Part shown: positions 1 through 6,670 of the stretch, one piece after another
Layout of the letters: each line of letters begins with the position of its first letter
Numbering within the stretch: position 1 is the stretch's first letter
DNA from: Actinomycetes bacterium
Lineage (GTDB): Bacteria; Actinomycetota; Actinomycetes; Propionibacteriales; Propionibacteriaceae
Assembly: GCA_023393755.1 (NCBI GenBank)
Contig: JAEXCA010000162.1
Coordinates: 1 to 7,715 of the forward strand
Reading direction: 5' to 3'
DNA: 7,715 nucleotides
The notes under the pieces: generated by a model
Database searches by the model: none
The model's input: the letters and a program-made list of their open reading frames with translations, nothing else
Told to the model about the DNA's origin: nothing
Position numbers and translations under genes: made by a program

Positions 1-3000
1 CCGTCGGCCGGCGCCAGCTGGCGGACCACCGCGCCGTCCCCGCTCAGCCCGCGGTTCGGCAGCCTCACCGCCTGGCTGGACGGCCGGTACTACGTGATCG
101 GCGGCTGGGACGGCGGCCCCTGCCCGCCTGGCGCCGAATGCGACATGCCCGGGCCGAACCTGCGCGACGGTGCCCGCTACGACCCGGCCACCGACACCTG
201 GGAGAAGCTCGCCGAGGTGCCCTTCGTCGCCGGCCGGGACTGGGCTGAGGCTGCGGTCGCCGACGGGGTCCTCTACGTCCGTAGTGCCGACGGGGTCGGC
301 GATCCGACGACCTGGGCCTATCAGGCCAACCGGGATCAGTGGCGCCGGGTGGCGGACCCTCTGGACGGCGGACGGCTGGTGGCGACCTCCTCGGAGCTCT
401 TCCTCAGCACGTACGGCGGCGAGCACACCGGCGGGTCCCGACACTACGTCTACCGCCCCGACGCCGACGCCTGGGAGCCGCTGCCCGACGGTCCGTTGGA
501 CGACTGCGTGAACTGGCGGACGCTGGCCGCCGACGAACGCCTGCTGGTGATCGGCCGGTGCGGGGAGGACGGTGCCGAACTGCGAACCATCTTCTACGAC
601 CCCGCCACGGGGACGTGGACCGGGGCGGACCCGATCCCCGGCATCACCTCGGAGCCCGCCTCCTTCTACACCAGTGAAGACCCGGTCTACGCCGCGGGCC
701 GGCTGCTCTGGCCTGACGCGCTCTCGGTGGTCTCGTCGATGCGTACCCCCGGCATATACGACGTCGCAGAGCGGACCTGGCAGGAGGTCTCGCTCACCAT
801 GGCCCCGGGCGGCCTGTCCTACCGCGGAATGCAGGGCAGGCTGCCGCAAGCGGTGCTGACCGGGCCGGGGCTGGTGGAGGCCAACGGCGACCTCCTCGAC
901 GTCCGGAGTGCCGGCTGGCTGGAGGTACCCGAGGCTCCGGTGCCCGACCGGTGGGAGCCGGTGGTCGCGGTCGGCCCGGATGCGCTGCTGAGCTGCTTCG
1001 GATATCTCTACCTCAGGGACTCCACGCGGGGTGAGTTCGCCGACGGCTGCCATCTGCTCACGGTCGGTTCGACCGCACCAACGAGTCCCACTGCCTCGCC
1101 GGCGAGTCCGACCGCCACTCCCACGGATGGGACCGGGCAGGCGTGGCGCGAGGTCGCTTCGCCCGACTCCGATCCACGGTCCGATCCGCTGCTGGTTGCG
1201 GTGGACGATCGCTTCTACCTGATGGGCGGTTATCGTCCCGGCCTCGGCGAGGAAGACACGCAGCTCGAGAGCGGCTACCGGTTCGACCCGACCGGGAACA
1301 CCTGGACGCCGATCGCAGCCCTGCCGCAGGTTGCCCTCTCCCACCCGTACCAGCTGGCGGCGGACGTGGTGGGGGAGACCGTCTACGTCCACTTCACCTT
1401 CGAGGAGCTGGGTGAACTGTGGGCCTACGACACCCGCGCCGACAACTGGCGGAAGATCGCCGACACCGACGAGGCCGAGCGGTTCGTCGGCAATGCCGAC
1501 GGGTTGTTCCGCACCCGCTCGGTCGAGCCGGACGATCCGTTCGTCCTGGAACGGCTGGCGGGAACGACCTGGCAGCCGGTGGCCACCTCCGGTCCGGCGC
1601 CGGCCGGGGCGGACGGGACCATCGTCGTGGTGGACGACCACCAACTGGCCTGGGTCACCGAGCAGGTGAGCCTGCTGGACACCTCGACCCTGCTGTGGCA
1701 GAAGCCGTTCCTGCGTCCGCACCCGGAACGGGAACCGGAGGTGGTGGGCGGTGCCGGTTCGCTGGTGCTGGTGTACAAGGCCAATCGCGATTCCGCCACC
1801 CCGGCCAGCCTGGAGGTCTTCACCTTCACCCTCGGCGGCGAGTGGCAGCAGCGTCCGGCATCGACCGACGCGGGGGGACTGAACTGGTTCGCCGCCGGCC
1901 CGGCCGTCGGACGGTGGGTGATCGTGCACGGCAACCTGCTCGATCCGCGCACCGGGGAGTGGCACCAGGTGCCCGAGATCCCCGGTGACGGCGGCGACTG
2001 GGAGCCGGTCTGGGTGGCGGGCGGCGACGAGGGTGCCCTCACCTGCTTCCCGAAGAACGCCTCGGACGACGCCGGCTACGACGCCGGCTGCTACCTGTAC
2101 CCGGTCGCCCCGGAGCCGGCGACGTCGCCGCCGGCCGGCGTGCCCGAGCCGTCCTGGCGGACTGTCGCCCCGCCCGATCCGGAGCCCCGCCGGTCCCCGC
2201 TGATGGTGCATGCCAACGGCAGCTACTACCTGATGGGCGGAGAGCGTGGCGACGCCGCCGGGAACGGCGAACCGCTGCGGACGGCCTTCCGGCTGGACCA
2301 GCGGACCTGGTCGTGGCAGCCGATCGCCGACCTGCCGGAGATGGGGCCGCCGGATCCGTACTCGATGACCGCCGAGGTGGTCGGGACGACGATCTACGTC
2401 CACGCCAGCTCCGCGGAGCTGGCTGAGTCGTGGGCCTACGACACCGTCGCCGACAGCTGGCGCCGGATCGCCAGGACCAGTGAGGATCAGGTGTATCTCG
2501 CCACCGAGGACGGCGTGGTCAGGCTCACCTGGGGCGATCAGGGCTACCGCACGGTGCCGCCGGAGCTGCTGGTCGACGGTCGGTGGGTGGAGTTGCCGAA
2601 GCTGCCCGAAGCAGCGCCGGGCTGGTGGCGGTGGGTGGCGAGCCCCGGCGACCACCGGATCGCCGTGGTGGGCGACGGCCGGGTGACCACGCTGAACACC
2701 GCCGCCCGCACCTGGAGCGCTCCGTCGGAACCCGCCCCCGGAGACGTGGTCAGCCGCACGATGAGCTCGGGATTCGGGGTCGACGGAACCATGGTGGTGG
2801 TCGGCTCGTCGCCAGCGGAGGAGGGCTTCCTGGTCTACCGGGATGGTGGGTGGACGTCGCACCGGATCCCGCCGACCGCCGGTGGCGGCGGGTTCGATGG
2901 CACGGGATTGACGCTCGGGCATCGCGTGGTGGTCGAGGACTGGCTGTTCGACCCGGTCACCGGCGCCGGGCGGGAACTCCCCGCCTGGCCCGGCAAGGAC

Positions 3001-3114
3001 CGGGGCTGGTACTTCTGGAACGCCGGGGACGAGTCCGGCATCCTGAGCTGCTACCCGACCGACAAGGACCTCGGGCCCGAGGCCAGCTGCGCCTACCTCG
3101 ACCTGACCGGCTAG
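1..3114 (+). CDS. Large protein of three tandem Kelch-like beta-propeller modules (5' end outside window)
   Basis: Seen: the frame is open from base 1 to a TAG at 3112-3114, giving 1,037 visible codons. The GTG at 94 is not the true start, because recognisable module sequence (SWRTTAPSP..., then YYVIGG) already lies upstream of it. Three paralogous modules begin with a WR-x-(V/T)-A-x-P segment at codons about 7, 382 and 719, followed by a (V/L)xGG dyad (YYVIGG, FYLMGG, YYLMGG). Repeated YDP/W units such as ARYDPATDTWEKL and YRFDPTGNTWTPI follow; this is the Kelch/galactose-oxidase blade pattern. Ten cysteines are visible, spread 6, 2 and 2 over the modules; each module ends in a Cys pair. Family knowledge: such propellers bind proteins or glycans, and some are enzymes. 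Inference: paired cysteines and Thr/Ser/Pro linkers suggest an exported or surface protein. No signal peptide, lipobox or anchor is visible, because the N-terminus is missing and the C-terminus ends bluntly at YLDLTG. The ligand is unknown. Confidence 0.85.
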   Translation, partial: PSAGASWRTTAPSPLSPRFGSLTAWLDGRYYVIGGWDGGPCPPGAECDMPGPNLRDGARYDPATDTWEKLAEVPFVAGRDWAEAAVADGVLYVRSADGVGDPTTWAYQANRDQWRRVADPLDGGRLVATSSELFLSTYGGEHTGGSRHYVYRPDADAWEPLPDGPLDDCVNWRTLAADERLLVIGRCGEDGAELRTIFYDPATGTWTGADPIPGITSEPASFYTSEDPVYAAGRLLWPDALSVVSSMRTPGIYDVAERTWQEVSLTMAPGGLSYRGMQGRLPQAVLTGPGLVEANGDLLDVRSAGWLEVPEAPVPDRWEPVVAVGPDALLSCFGYLYLRDSTRGEFADGCHLLTVGSTAPTSPTASPASPTATPTDGTGQAWREVASPDSDPRSDPLLVAVDDRFYLMGGYRPGLGEEDTQLESGYRFDPTGNTWTPIAALPQVALSHPYQLAADVVGETVYVHFTFEELGELWAYDTRADNWRKIADTDEAERFVGNADGLFRTRSVEPDDPFVLERLAGTTWQPVATSGPAPAGADGTIVVVDDHQLAWVTEQVSLLDTSTLLWQKPFLRPHPEREPEVVGGAGSLVLVYKANRDSATPASLEVFTFTLGGEWQQRPASTDAGGLNWFAAGPAVGRWVIVHGNLLDPRTGEWHQVPEIPGDGGDWEPVWVAGGDEGALTCFPKNASDDAGYDAGCYLYPVAPEPATSPPAGVPEPSWRTVAPPDPEPRRSPLMVHANGSYYLMGGERGDAAGNGEPLRTAFRLDQRTWSWQPIADLPEMGPPDPYSMTAEVVGTTIYVHASSAELAESWAYDTVADSWRRIARTSEDQVYLATEDGVVRLTWGDQGYRTVPPELLVDGRWVELPKLPEAAPGWWRWVASPGDHRIAVVGDGRVTTLNTAARTWSAPSEPAPGDVVSRTMSSGFGVDGTMVVVGSSPAEEGFLVYRDGGWTSHRIPPTAGGGGFDGTGLTLGHRVVVEDWLFDPVTGAGRELPAWPGKDRGWYFWNAGDESGILSCYPTDKDLGPEASCAYLDLTG
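19..3111 (+). repeat. Three paralogous propeller modules in tandem (protein-level repeat)
   Basis: Modules run roughly 19-1068, 1144-2100 and 2155-3111. Modules 1 and 2 each contain six Trp-bearing strands after the opening WR segment (module 1: TWEKL, QWRRV, AWEPL, TWTGA, TWQEV, GWLEV). Module 3 has five, with the sixth replaced by GAGRELPAWPG. Each module closes with a short (L/T)(S/T)C(F/Y)...C strand pair. A gap-free alignment of modules 2 and 3 around the second blade (from TPIAALP / QPIADLP to RKIADT / RRIART) gives 30 identities in 54 residues by my count. Module 1 is visibly more divergent there. The repeat is old at DNA level: only short stretches match. Confidence 0.8.
1069..1140 (+). 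other. Thr/Ser/Pro/Ala-rich interdomain linker
   Basis: This segment encodes a low-complexity linker (STAPTSPTASPASPTATP, then TDGTGQ) between propeller modules 1 and 2. A shorter Pro/Ala-rich linker (PEPATSPPAGVPEPS) separates modules 2 and 3 at about 2110-2154. The first codons of the window (PSAGAS) look like the tail of another one. Such linkers are common in exported actinobacterial proteins and are often O-glycosylated; glycosylation here is inference. Confidence 0.7.
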
Positions 3115-3130
3115 AGCGCGCCGGCCAGGT
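3101..3130. terminator. Hairpin across both convergent stop codons, candidate bidirectional terminator
   Basis: Bases 3101-3111 (ACCTGACCGGC) pair with 3120-3130 (GCCGGCCAGGT) around an 8-nt loop. Ten of 11 positions pair; the exception is an A-C mismatch at 3106/3125. In RNA from the minus strand that position becomes a G-U wobble, so the stem is continuous. The stop codons of the propeller gene (3112-3114) and the amidohydrolase gene (3111-3113) overlap in a CTAG at the stem-loop edge. No T-tract follows on either side, so this is not a classical intrinsic terminator, although actinobacterial terminators often lack one. Confidence 0.5.
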
Positions 3131-4328
3131 GGGCGGCGGCCACGTACCCGGCGGCGAAGGCGGCGGCCACCTGCGCCACCGCCTCGTCGCTGGGCAGGTA
3201 CTCCGGATGGTGCAGCCCGATCTCGTGGCGGCCGGGCAGGGAGGGCCCGTGCCCGGTGCCGACGAAGATCATCAGGGTCGGTGCCAGCCGGGAGTAGTGC
3301 GAGAAGTCGTCCGCGCCCAGTGACCGGAACGGCTCGTAGGCGGGCAGCATCCCGTAGCCGGTCAGCAGCGGCTCGGTCAGCCGGGCCAGCCTGACGTCGT
3401 TGGAGAGCACCGGGTCACCGGTCACGATCCGCACCTCGGCGCGGGCGCCACGGGCGCGGGCGGTGTGCTCGGCCAGCCGGCGGATCGCGGCATGCAGGTG
3501 TACCTGGTCCTCGTCGTGCATGGTCCGGATGATGCCGTGCAGCGAACCGCTGGCCGGGATGACGTTGTGCGAGGCCCCGGCCCGGATCTCGCCCACCGTG
3601 ATCAGCGCCGGGCGGATCGGATCGATGGTGCGGCCGATCAGCTCCTGCAGCCCCAGCACGATGCTGGCCAGCACCGGGATCGGGTCGATGCTGATGTGCG
3701 GGTAGGCGCCGTGCCCCGGCTCGCCGTGGACGATGATGTCGAACTCGTCCGCGGCGGCGTTCACCCCGCCGCTGCCGGCACTGGCGACGCCGGCGGGCAG
3801 CCGGGGCTGGACGTGGACGCCGATCATCGCCCGCAGGTCGTGCGGCTGCAGCAGGCCGGAGTCGGCGATCTCAGCGCCGCCGGAGGGCTGCACCTCCTCC
3901 CGCGGCTGGAACACCCCCAGCACTCCGGTCGGCAACCCGGGCAGCCGACGGGCCGCCTCCAGCAGCGCCCAGGCGCCCGCCATGTGCACGTCGTGGCCGC
4001 AGGCATGCATCGAGCCGTTGGTCGCCGCCCAGGGCACGCCGGTCCGTTCCGCGACCGGCAGCGCGTCCAGTTCGGCGCGGACGCCGATCGCCGGGCCGTC
4101 CGGACCGACCCGGGTGAGGAAGCCGGTGCCGGCGGCGGCGGTGGTGCTCAGCGCGGGCAGCGCTCGACGCAACCGCTCCGCGGTGGGCCCTTCGGTGCCG
4201 CCCAGGTCGGGGTGCTGGTGCAGCTCCCGGCGGAGCTCCTGGGCTTGGGGCAGGATGGCGTGGAGCTGCTCGGAAAGCTGGTGCAGCAGGCCTGCTGCGG
4301 CGGGAGTGGGCCAGGTCACGCTGGTCAT
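3111..4328 (-). CDS. M20 family (M20D-type) metal-dependent amidohydrolase
   Basis: This 405-residue protein has the usual length and order of M20D peptidase-like amidohydrolases, the family of hippurate hydrolase, N-acyl-amino-acid amidohydrolases and plant IAA-amino-acid hydrolases. Visible motifs: RRELHQHPDLGG (33-44), RAELDALP (84-91), HACGHDVH (108-115, with C110 and H112 as likely metal ligands), FQPREE (140-145, with the catalytic and metal-binding Glu pair), GVHV (170-173, H172) and LHHPEY (372-377, H373). A lid/dimerisation domain spans about 180-295, with DPIPVLASIVLGLQEL followed by SHNVIPASG. No signal peptide is seen, so it is probably cytoplasmic, releasing an acyl group from an amide-linked amino acid or similar molecule; the exact substrate cannot be read. 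The start ATG overlaps the upstream methyltransferase stop (ATGA), with AGGAG 4 nt upstream. It is the last gene of the minus-strand operon. Confidence 0.9.
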   Translation of the reverse strand: MTSVTWPTPAAAGLLHQLSEQLHAILPQAQELRRELHQHPDLGGTEGPTAERLRRALPALSTTAAAGTGFLTRVGPDGPAIGVRAELDALPVAERTGVPWAATNGSMHACGHDVHMAGAWALLEAARRLPGLPTGVLGVFQPREEVQPSGGAEIADSGLLQPHDLRAMIGVHVQPRLPAGVASAGSGGVNAAADEFDIIVHGEPGHGAYPHISIDPIPVLASIVLGLQELIGRTIDPIRPALITVGEIRAGASHNVIPASGSLHGIIRTMHDEDQVHLHAAIRRLAEHTARARGARAEVRIVTGDPVLSNDVRLARLTEPLLTGYGMLPAYEPFRSLGADDFSHYSRLAPTLMIFVGTGHGPSLPGRHEIGLHHPEYLPSDEAVAQVAAAFAAGYVAAAHLAGAL

Positions 4329-5146
4329 TGTGCTCCTGCCGGGGAGGTGACCGGCTCGAAGATCCGCAGGGTGGCATCGAGATGGTCGTTCACCGGTCCG
4401 TCCGGCGGCTCGGCGTGGTGGAAGGCGTTGGGCCCCATCGCGATCACGTCACCGGCCAGTTCCGCGGTGAAGGTCACCGGCACCCGCAGCCGCGAGGTGC
4501 CCCGCAGGTCGAAGAACTCCGCGGCGGCGCCGAGCAGTCGCTGCTGCTTGGCGGGCTCGATGCCGAGCAGCCCGTGGCGTTCCCGCAGCACGGCCAGATG
4601 GCCCGGGTTGGGGGTGAGGACGAGCAGCCGCCCGTCGCCGCGCAGCACCCGGGCGAACTCGGTCAGGTTGCGGGGCGCGAAGACGCACAGCACGACATCC
4701 ACCGCGTGGTCGAGGACGGGCAGACCGGTCCAGACGTCCGCCACCACGGCGGCGATCCGCGGGTCGGCCCGTGCCGCCAGCCTGGCGGCCGCGGTGGAGA
4801 CGTCCAGTGCCAGCCCGCGGGCGCCCGGGTCATCGCCGAGGCAGCGGCGCAGGTATGCCGCGGTGCCGGCACCGACCTCCAGCACGTGCCGGGCGTGGCG
4901 GACCTGCCGGCCGACCAGTTCCAGCAGCGGATCGAACGCGCCGGAGGCGAGCACCCGGCCGCGGGCGGCCAGCATGGCAGCGGTGTCGGCGTTGGCGGGC
5001 TGGGCGTGGGCCAGCAGGTTGAGGTAGCCCTGCCGGGCCAGGTCGAAGCTGTGGCCGCGGGGGCAGTGGACACACGGCGGGGACAGCTCGAGTTCGCCCC
5101 CGCAGTGCGGGCAGGCCAGCAGGCCGGCGGCGGCCTCGATCCCCAT
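4325..5146 (-). CDS. RlmA/TlrB-like 23S rRNA (guanine-N1) methyltransferase
   Basis: The 273-residue product carries the N-terminal zinc ribbon typical of RlmA proteins: C12-P-H-C15, then C28-x3-H32, running into GHSFDLARQGYLNLL (31-45). After an AMLAARGRVLASGAFDPL helix comes a class I SAM-dependent methyltransferase domain, with motif I VLEVGAGTA (88-96), an acidic strand end LDVS, and the family-like segment VFAPRNLTEF followed by LTPNPGHL. Family knowledge: E. coli RlmA methylates G745, and RlmA(II)/TlrB methylates G748 of 23S rRNA (helix 35, exit tunnel). TlrB contributes to tylosin resistance. Which position this enzyme targets is inference; actinobacterial members are mostly of the G748 type. 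The ATG at 5146 lies 1 bp after the lipoprotein stop, with a weak AAGG 6 nt upstream (5153-5156). Its own stop overlaps the amidohydrolase start by 4 bp. Confidence 0.88.
   Translation of the reverse strand: MGIEAAAGLLACPHCGGELELSPPCVHCPRGHSFDLARQGYLNLLAHAQPANADTAAMLAARGRVLASGAFDPLLELVGRQVRHARHVLEVGAGTAAYLRRCLGDDPGARGLALDVSTAAARLAARADPRIAAVVADVWTGLPVLDHAVDVVLCVFAPRNLTEFARVLRGDGRLLVLTPNPGHLAVLRERHGLLGIEPAKQQRLLGAAAEFFDLRGTSRLRVPVTFTAELAGDVIAMGPNAFHHAEPPDGPVNDHLDATLRIFEPVTSPAGAQ
4333..4337 (-). promoter_or_regulatory. Ribosome binding site AGGAG of the amidohydrolase gene
   Basis: AGGAG reads on the minus strand 4 nt before the ATG at 4328, inside the last codons of the methyltransferase gene. 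It supports this start and gives the amidohydrolase its own initiation signal in addition to stop-start coupling. Confidence 0.6.
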
Positions 5147-5147
5147 G

Positions 5148-5900
5148 TCAGGCCTTGGTGAAGTGCAGCCCCCGGCCGTCCGGCGCGGTCAGCTGAAGGG
5201 TGCCGTCGTGCGTCCGGGCGGTCGTGGACGCCTGCAGCACCTCCAGCAGGAAGCCCTCCTGCTGGTTGAGCTCGTCGCTGGTGCAGGCCATCAGGGTGCT
5301 GCGCAGCGGGCCGATCTCGATCCGGTCGTCGCGCAGGGTGTACCCGCCACCGAAGCTGTTGCACGCCCTGCCGCTCAGCTGGTCGGCGGTGAAGCTCAGC
5401 GTGACCGGGTCGCCGTCGACCGGGCCGGTCATGGTGTCACCCTCGATCAGCCCGGTCAGCACCCAGGAGGTGCCGTCCAGGCTCAGCGGCGGCACCGGAG
5501 CCAGCAGCAGCGCGACCTTGCCGTCGGTGTCGAGCAGTTCGACCCTGTCGGCCACGAAGCGCACCGCGCGCACCGTGCCGATGGCCCGGTTGAAGTCCGC
5601 CTCCTGCTGCATCCGGTCGTCCTCGCAGGCCATCGCGGTCTGCTGCAGGTCGCCGAAACCGAGCTCCGTGCCACCGAGGGTGTAGCCGCCGCCGTAGCTG
5701 TTGCAGCCGGTCCTGCCGCCGACCCGGGTCGCGTCGAAGGTCATGGTCGGTGGGAACTCGGCCAGGGTGGGCCTGCCGAGAATCTCCGCCACCACCCAGG
5801 AGGTGCCCTTCAGCGACGCCGCCGGACCCGCCGGCACCACCGCGGTGCAACCGGTCAGCACCACCAGGGCGGCCGCCGTGGCCAGCTTCCAGACCTTCAT
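5148..5900 (-). CDS. Lipoprotein with two tandem META (HslJ-type) domains
   Basis: The 250-residue protein starts MKVWKLATAAALVVLTGC: a basic N-terminus, a hydrophobic stretch and a lipobox LTGC with C18 as the lipidated cysteine, so it is a membrane-anchored exported lipoprotein. Two META domains follow. Domain 1 (about 30-135) opens LKGTSWVV and has GRTGCNSYGGGY and TAMACEDD. Domain 2 (about 140-250) opens LDGTSWVL and has GRACNSFGGGY and TLMACTSD. Each domain has a Cys pair 26 residues apart (C66/C92 and C170/C196), plausibly disulfides. Family knowledge: META domains occur in HslJ (heat-shock induced, linked to novobiocin resistance in E. coli) and in many exported proteins; the biochemical role is unclear. 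Start choice: the frame is open further upstream to 6620, but that part is a shadow of the SURF1 gene. The ATG at 5900 has AAAGGG 5 nt upstream and a proper signal sequence. The gap to the SURF1 stop is 2 bp. Confidence 0.9.
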   Translation of the reverse strand: MKVWKLATAAALVVLTGCTAVVPAGPAASLKGTSWVVAEILGRPTLAEFPPTMTFDATRVGGRTGCNSYGGGYTLGGTELGFGDLQQTAMACEDDRMQQEADFNRAIGTVRAVRFVADRVELLDTDGKVALLLAPVPPLSLDGTSWVLTGLIEGDTMTGPVDGDPVTLSFTADQLSGRACNSFGGGYTLRDDRIEIGPLRSTLMACTSDELNQQEGFLLEVLQASTTARTHDGTLQLTAPDGRGLHFTKA

Positions 5901-5902
5901 CC

Positions 5903-6670
5903 TCACCCTTTCGCCGACCGGCGTGCCTTGAGGTCCGACCGGATCAGGACCACCAGGCCGACCGCAGCCATGGCGCTGAACATGAACCATTGAACCGCAT
6001 AGGACAAATGGTTGCCCTCGGTCAGTTCCGGCGGAGCGACCGGCTCCAGCCCGCCCTCCTGCGAGGGCGTGATCTCCAGCACGCCGACGTAGCCGTTGAC
6101 CAGGTGGTAGGGCAGCGCCCGGGAGATGGCCTCGGAGTTCACCAGCCGGACCAGGCCGTCGATCGGCACCATGGCGTTCTCCGGCCCCTGCTCGTTGCGC
6201 CGGACGTGCCCGACGATGGTCACCTCCCCGGCCGGCGCCGGCGGTGCCGTGGTGGGGAAGTCCTCGCCGGACGCCCGCGCCCCGAAGCCCCGGTTGATCA
6301 GCAGGTGGCGTCCGTCCGGGGTCTCCAGCGGGGTCAGCACCTCGTAGCCGGACTGCCCGTGGTTGGAGCGGTAGCGCACGACGAACTGGTGCTCGCCGTC
6401 GAACCTGCCGGTCACCCGGACCCGCTGCCACTGATCGGACTCGGTGATCTCCGGGCCGAACACCTCGGTCCACTCCACGACCGGCGAGTTCTCGTGGACC
6501 GCCACCGACTGGTTGCGCTCCCGGCGCTGTTCCAGCCGGTCCAGTTGCCAGTAGCCCAGGTTGACGAAGGCGACCACCAGGGTGATCACGAACACCGCCA
6601 GCGCCAGCCAGCGCGGCCACAGCCGGCGACCGGAGGCCGGCCGGCCCATCGGCGAGTCGAGCAGCTTCAT
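5903..6670 (-). CDS. SURF1 family cytochrome c oxidase assembly protein
   Basis: The 255-residue product has the SURF1 layout: a first transmembrane segment at about 20-38 followed by the motif GYWQLDRLEQRRERN (39-53), a central extracytoplasmic domain (with GRFDGEHQFVVRYRS, then LLINRGF), and a second transmembrane segment at about 223-244 with the signature NHLSYAVQWFMFSA. It ends in a short basic tail. Family knowledge: SURF1 helps build the haem a/Cu centre of aa3-type cytochrome c oxidase; some bacterial members bind haem a. The start ATG overlaps the DUF3099 stop (ATGA). AGGA directly abuts the ATG and is too close to be a good Shine-Dalgarno, so translational coupling is likely. The frame is open upstream to 7063, but that part overlaps DUF3099 and shows no family similarity. 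M8 is an alternative start without better signals. Confidence 0.93.
   Translation of the reverse strand: MKLLDSPMGRPASGRRLWPRWLALAVFVITLVVAFVNLGYWQLDRLEQRRERNQSVAVHENSPVVEWTEVFGPEITESDQWQRVRVTGRFDGEHQFVVRYRSNHGQSGYEVLTPLETPDGRHLLINRGFGARASGEDFPTTAPPAPAGEVTIVGHVRRNEQGPENAMVPIDGLVRLVNSEAISRALPYHLVNGYVGVLEITPSQEGGLEPVAPPELTEGNHLSYAVQWFMFSAMAAVGLVVLIRSDLKARRSAKG
5906..5911 (-). promoter_or_regulatory. Ribosome binding site AAAGGG of the META lipoprotein gene
   Basis: AAAGGG on the minus strand sits 5 nt before the ATG at 5900 and lies in the last sense codons of the SURF1 gene, whose TGA (5903-5905) falls between it and the start. It decides the start, because the same reading frame stays open for another 720 bases upstream. 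Confidence 0.6.

Noticed and set aside
94..96. GTG at 94 as the start of the propeller gene
   Set aside because: The codons before it already match the beginning of the other two modules, so the gene enters from the left edge.
3465..5027. Long plus-strand open frame (520 codons) antisense to the amidohydrolase and methyltransferase genes
   Set aside because: It lies opposite two well-recognised genes, its translation is Gly/Arg/Ala/Gln/Ser-rich without any family motif, and such antisense frames are expected at this GC content.
5901..6620. Upstream extension of the META lipoprotein frame to position 6620
   Set aside because: It is the out-of-frame shadow of SURF1; a lipoprotein signal sequence and a ribosome binding site mark the start at 5900.
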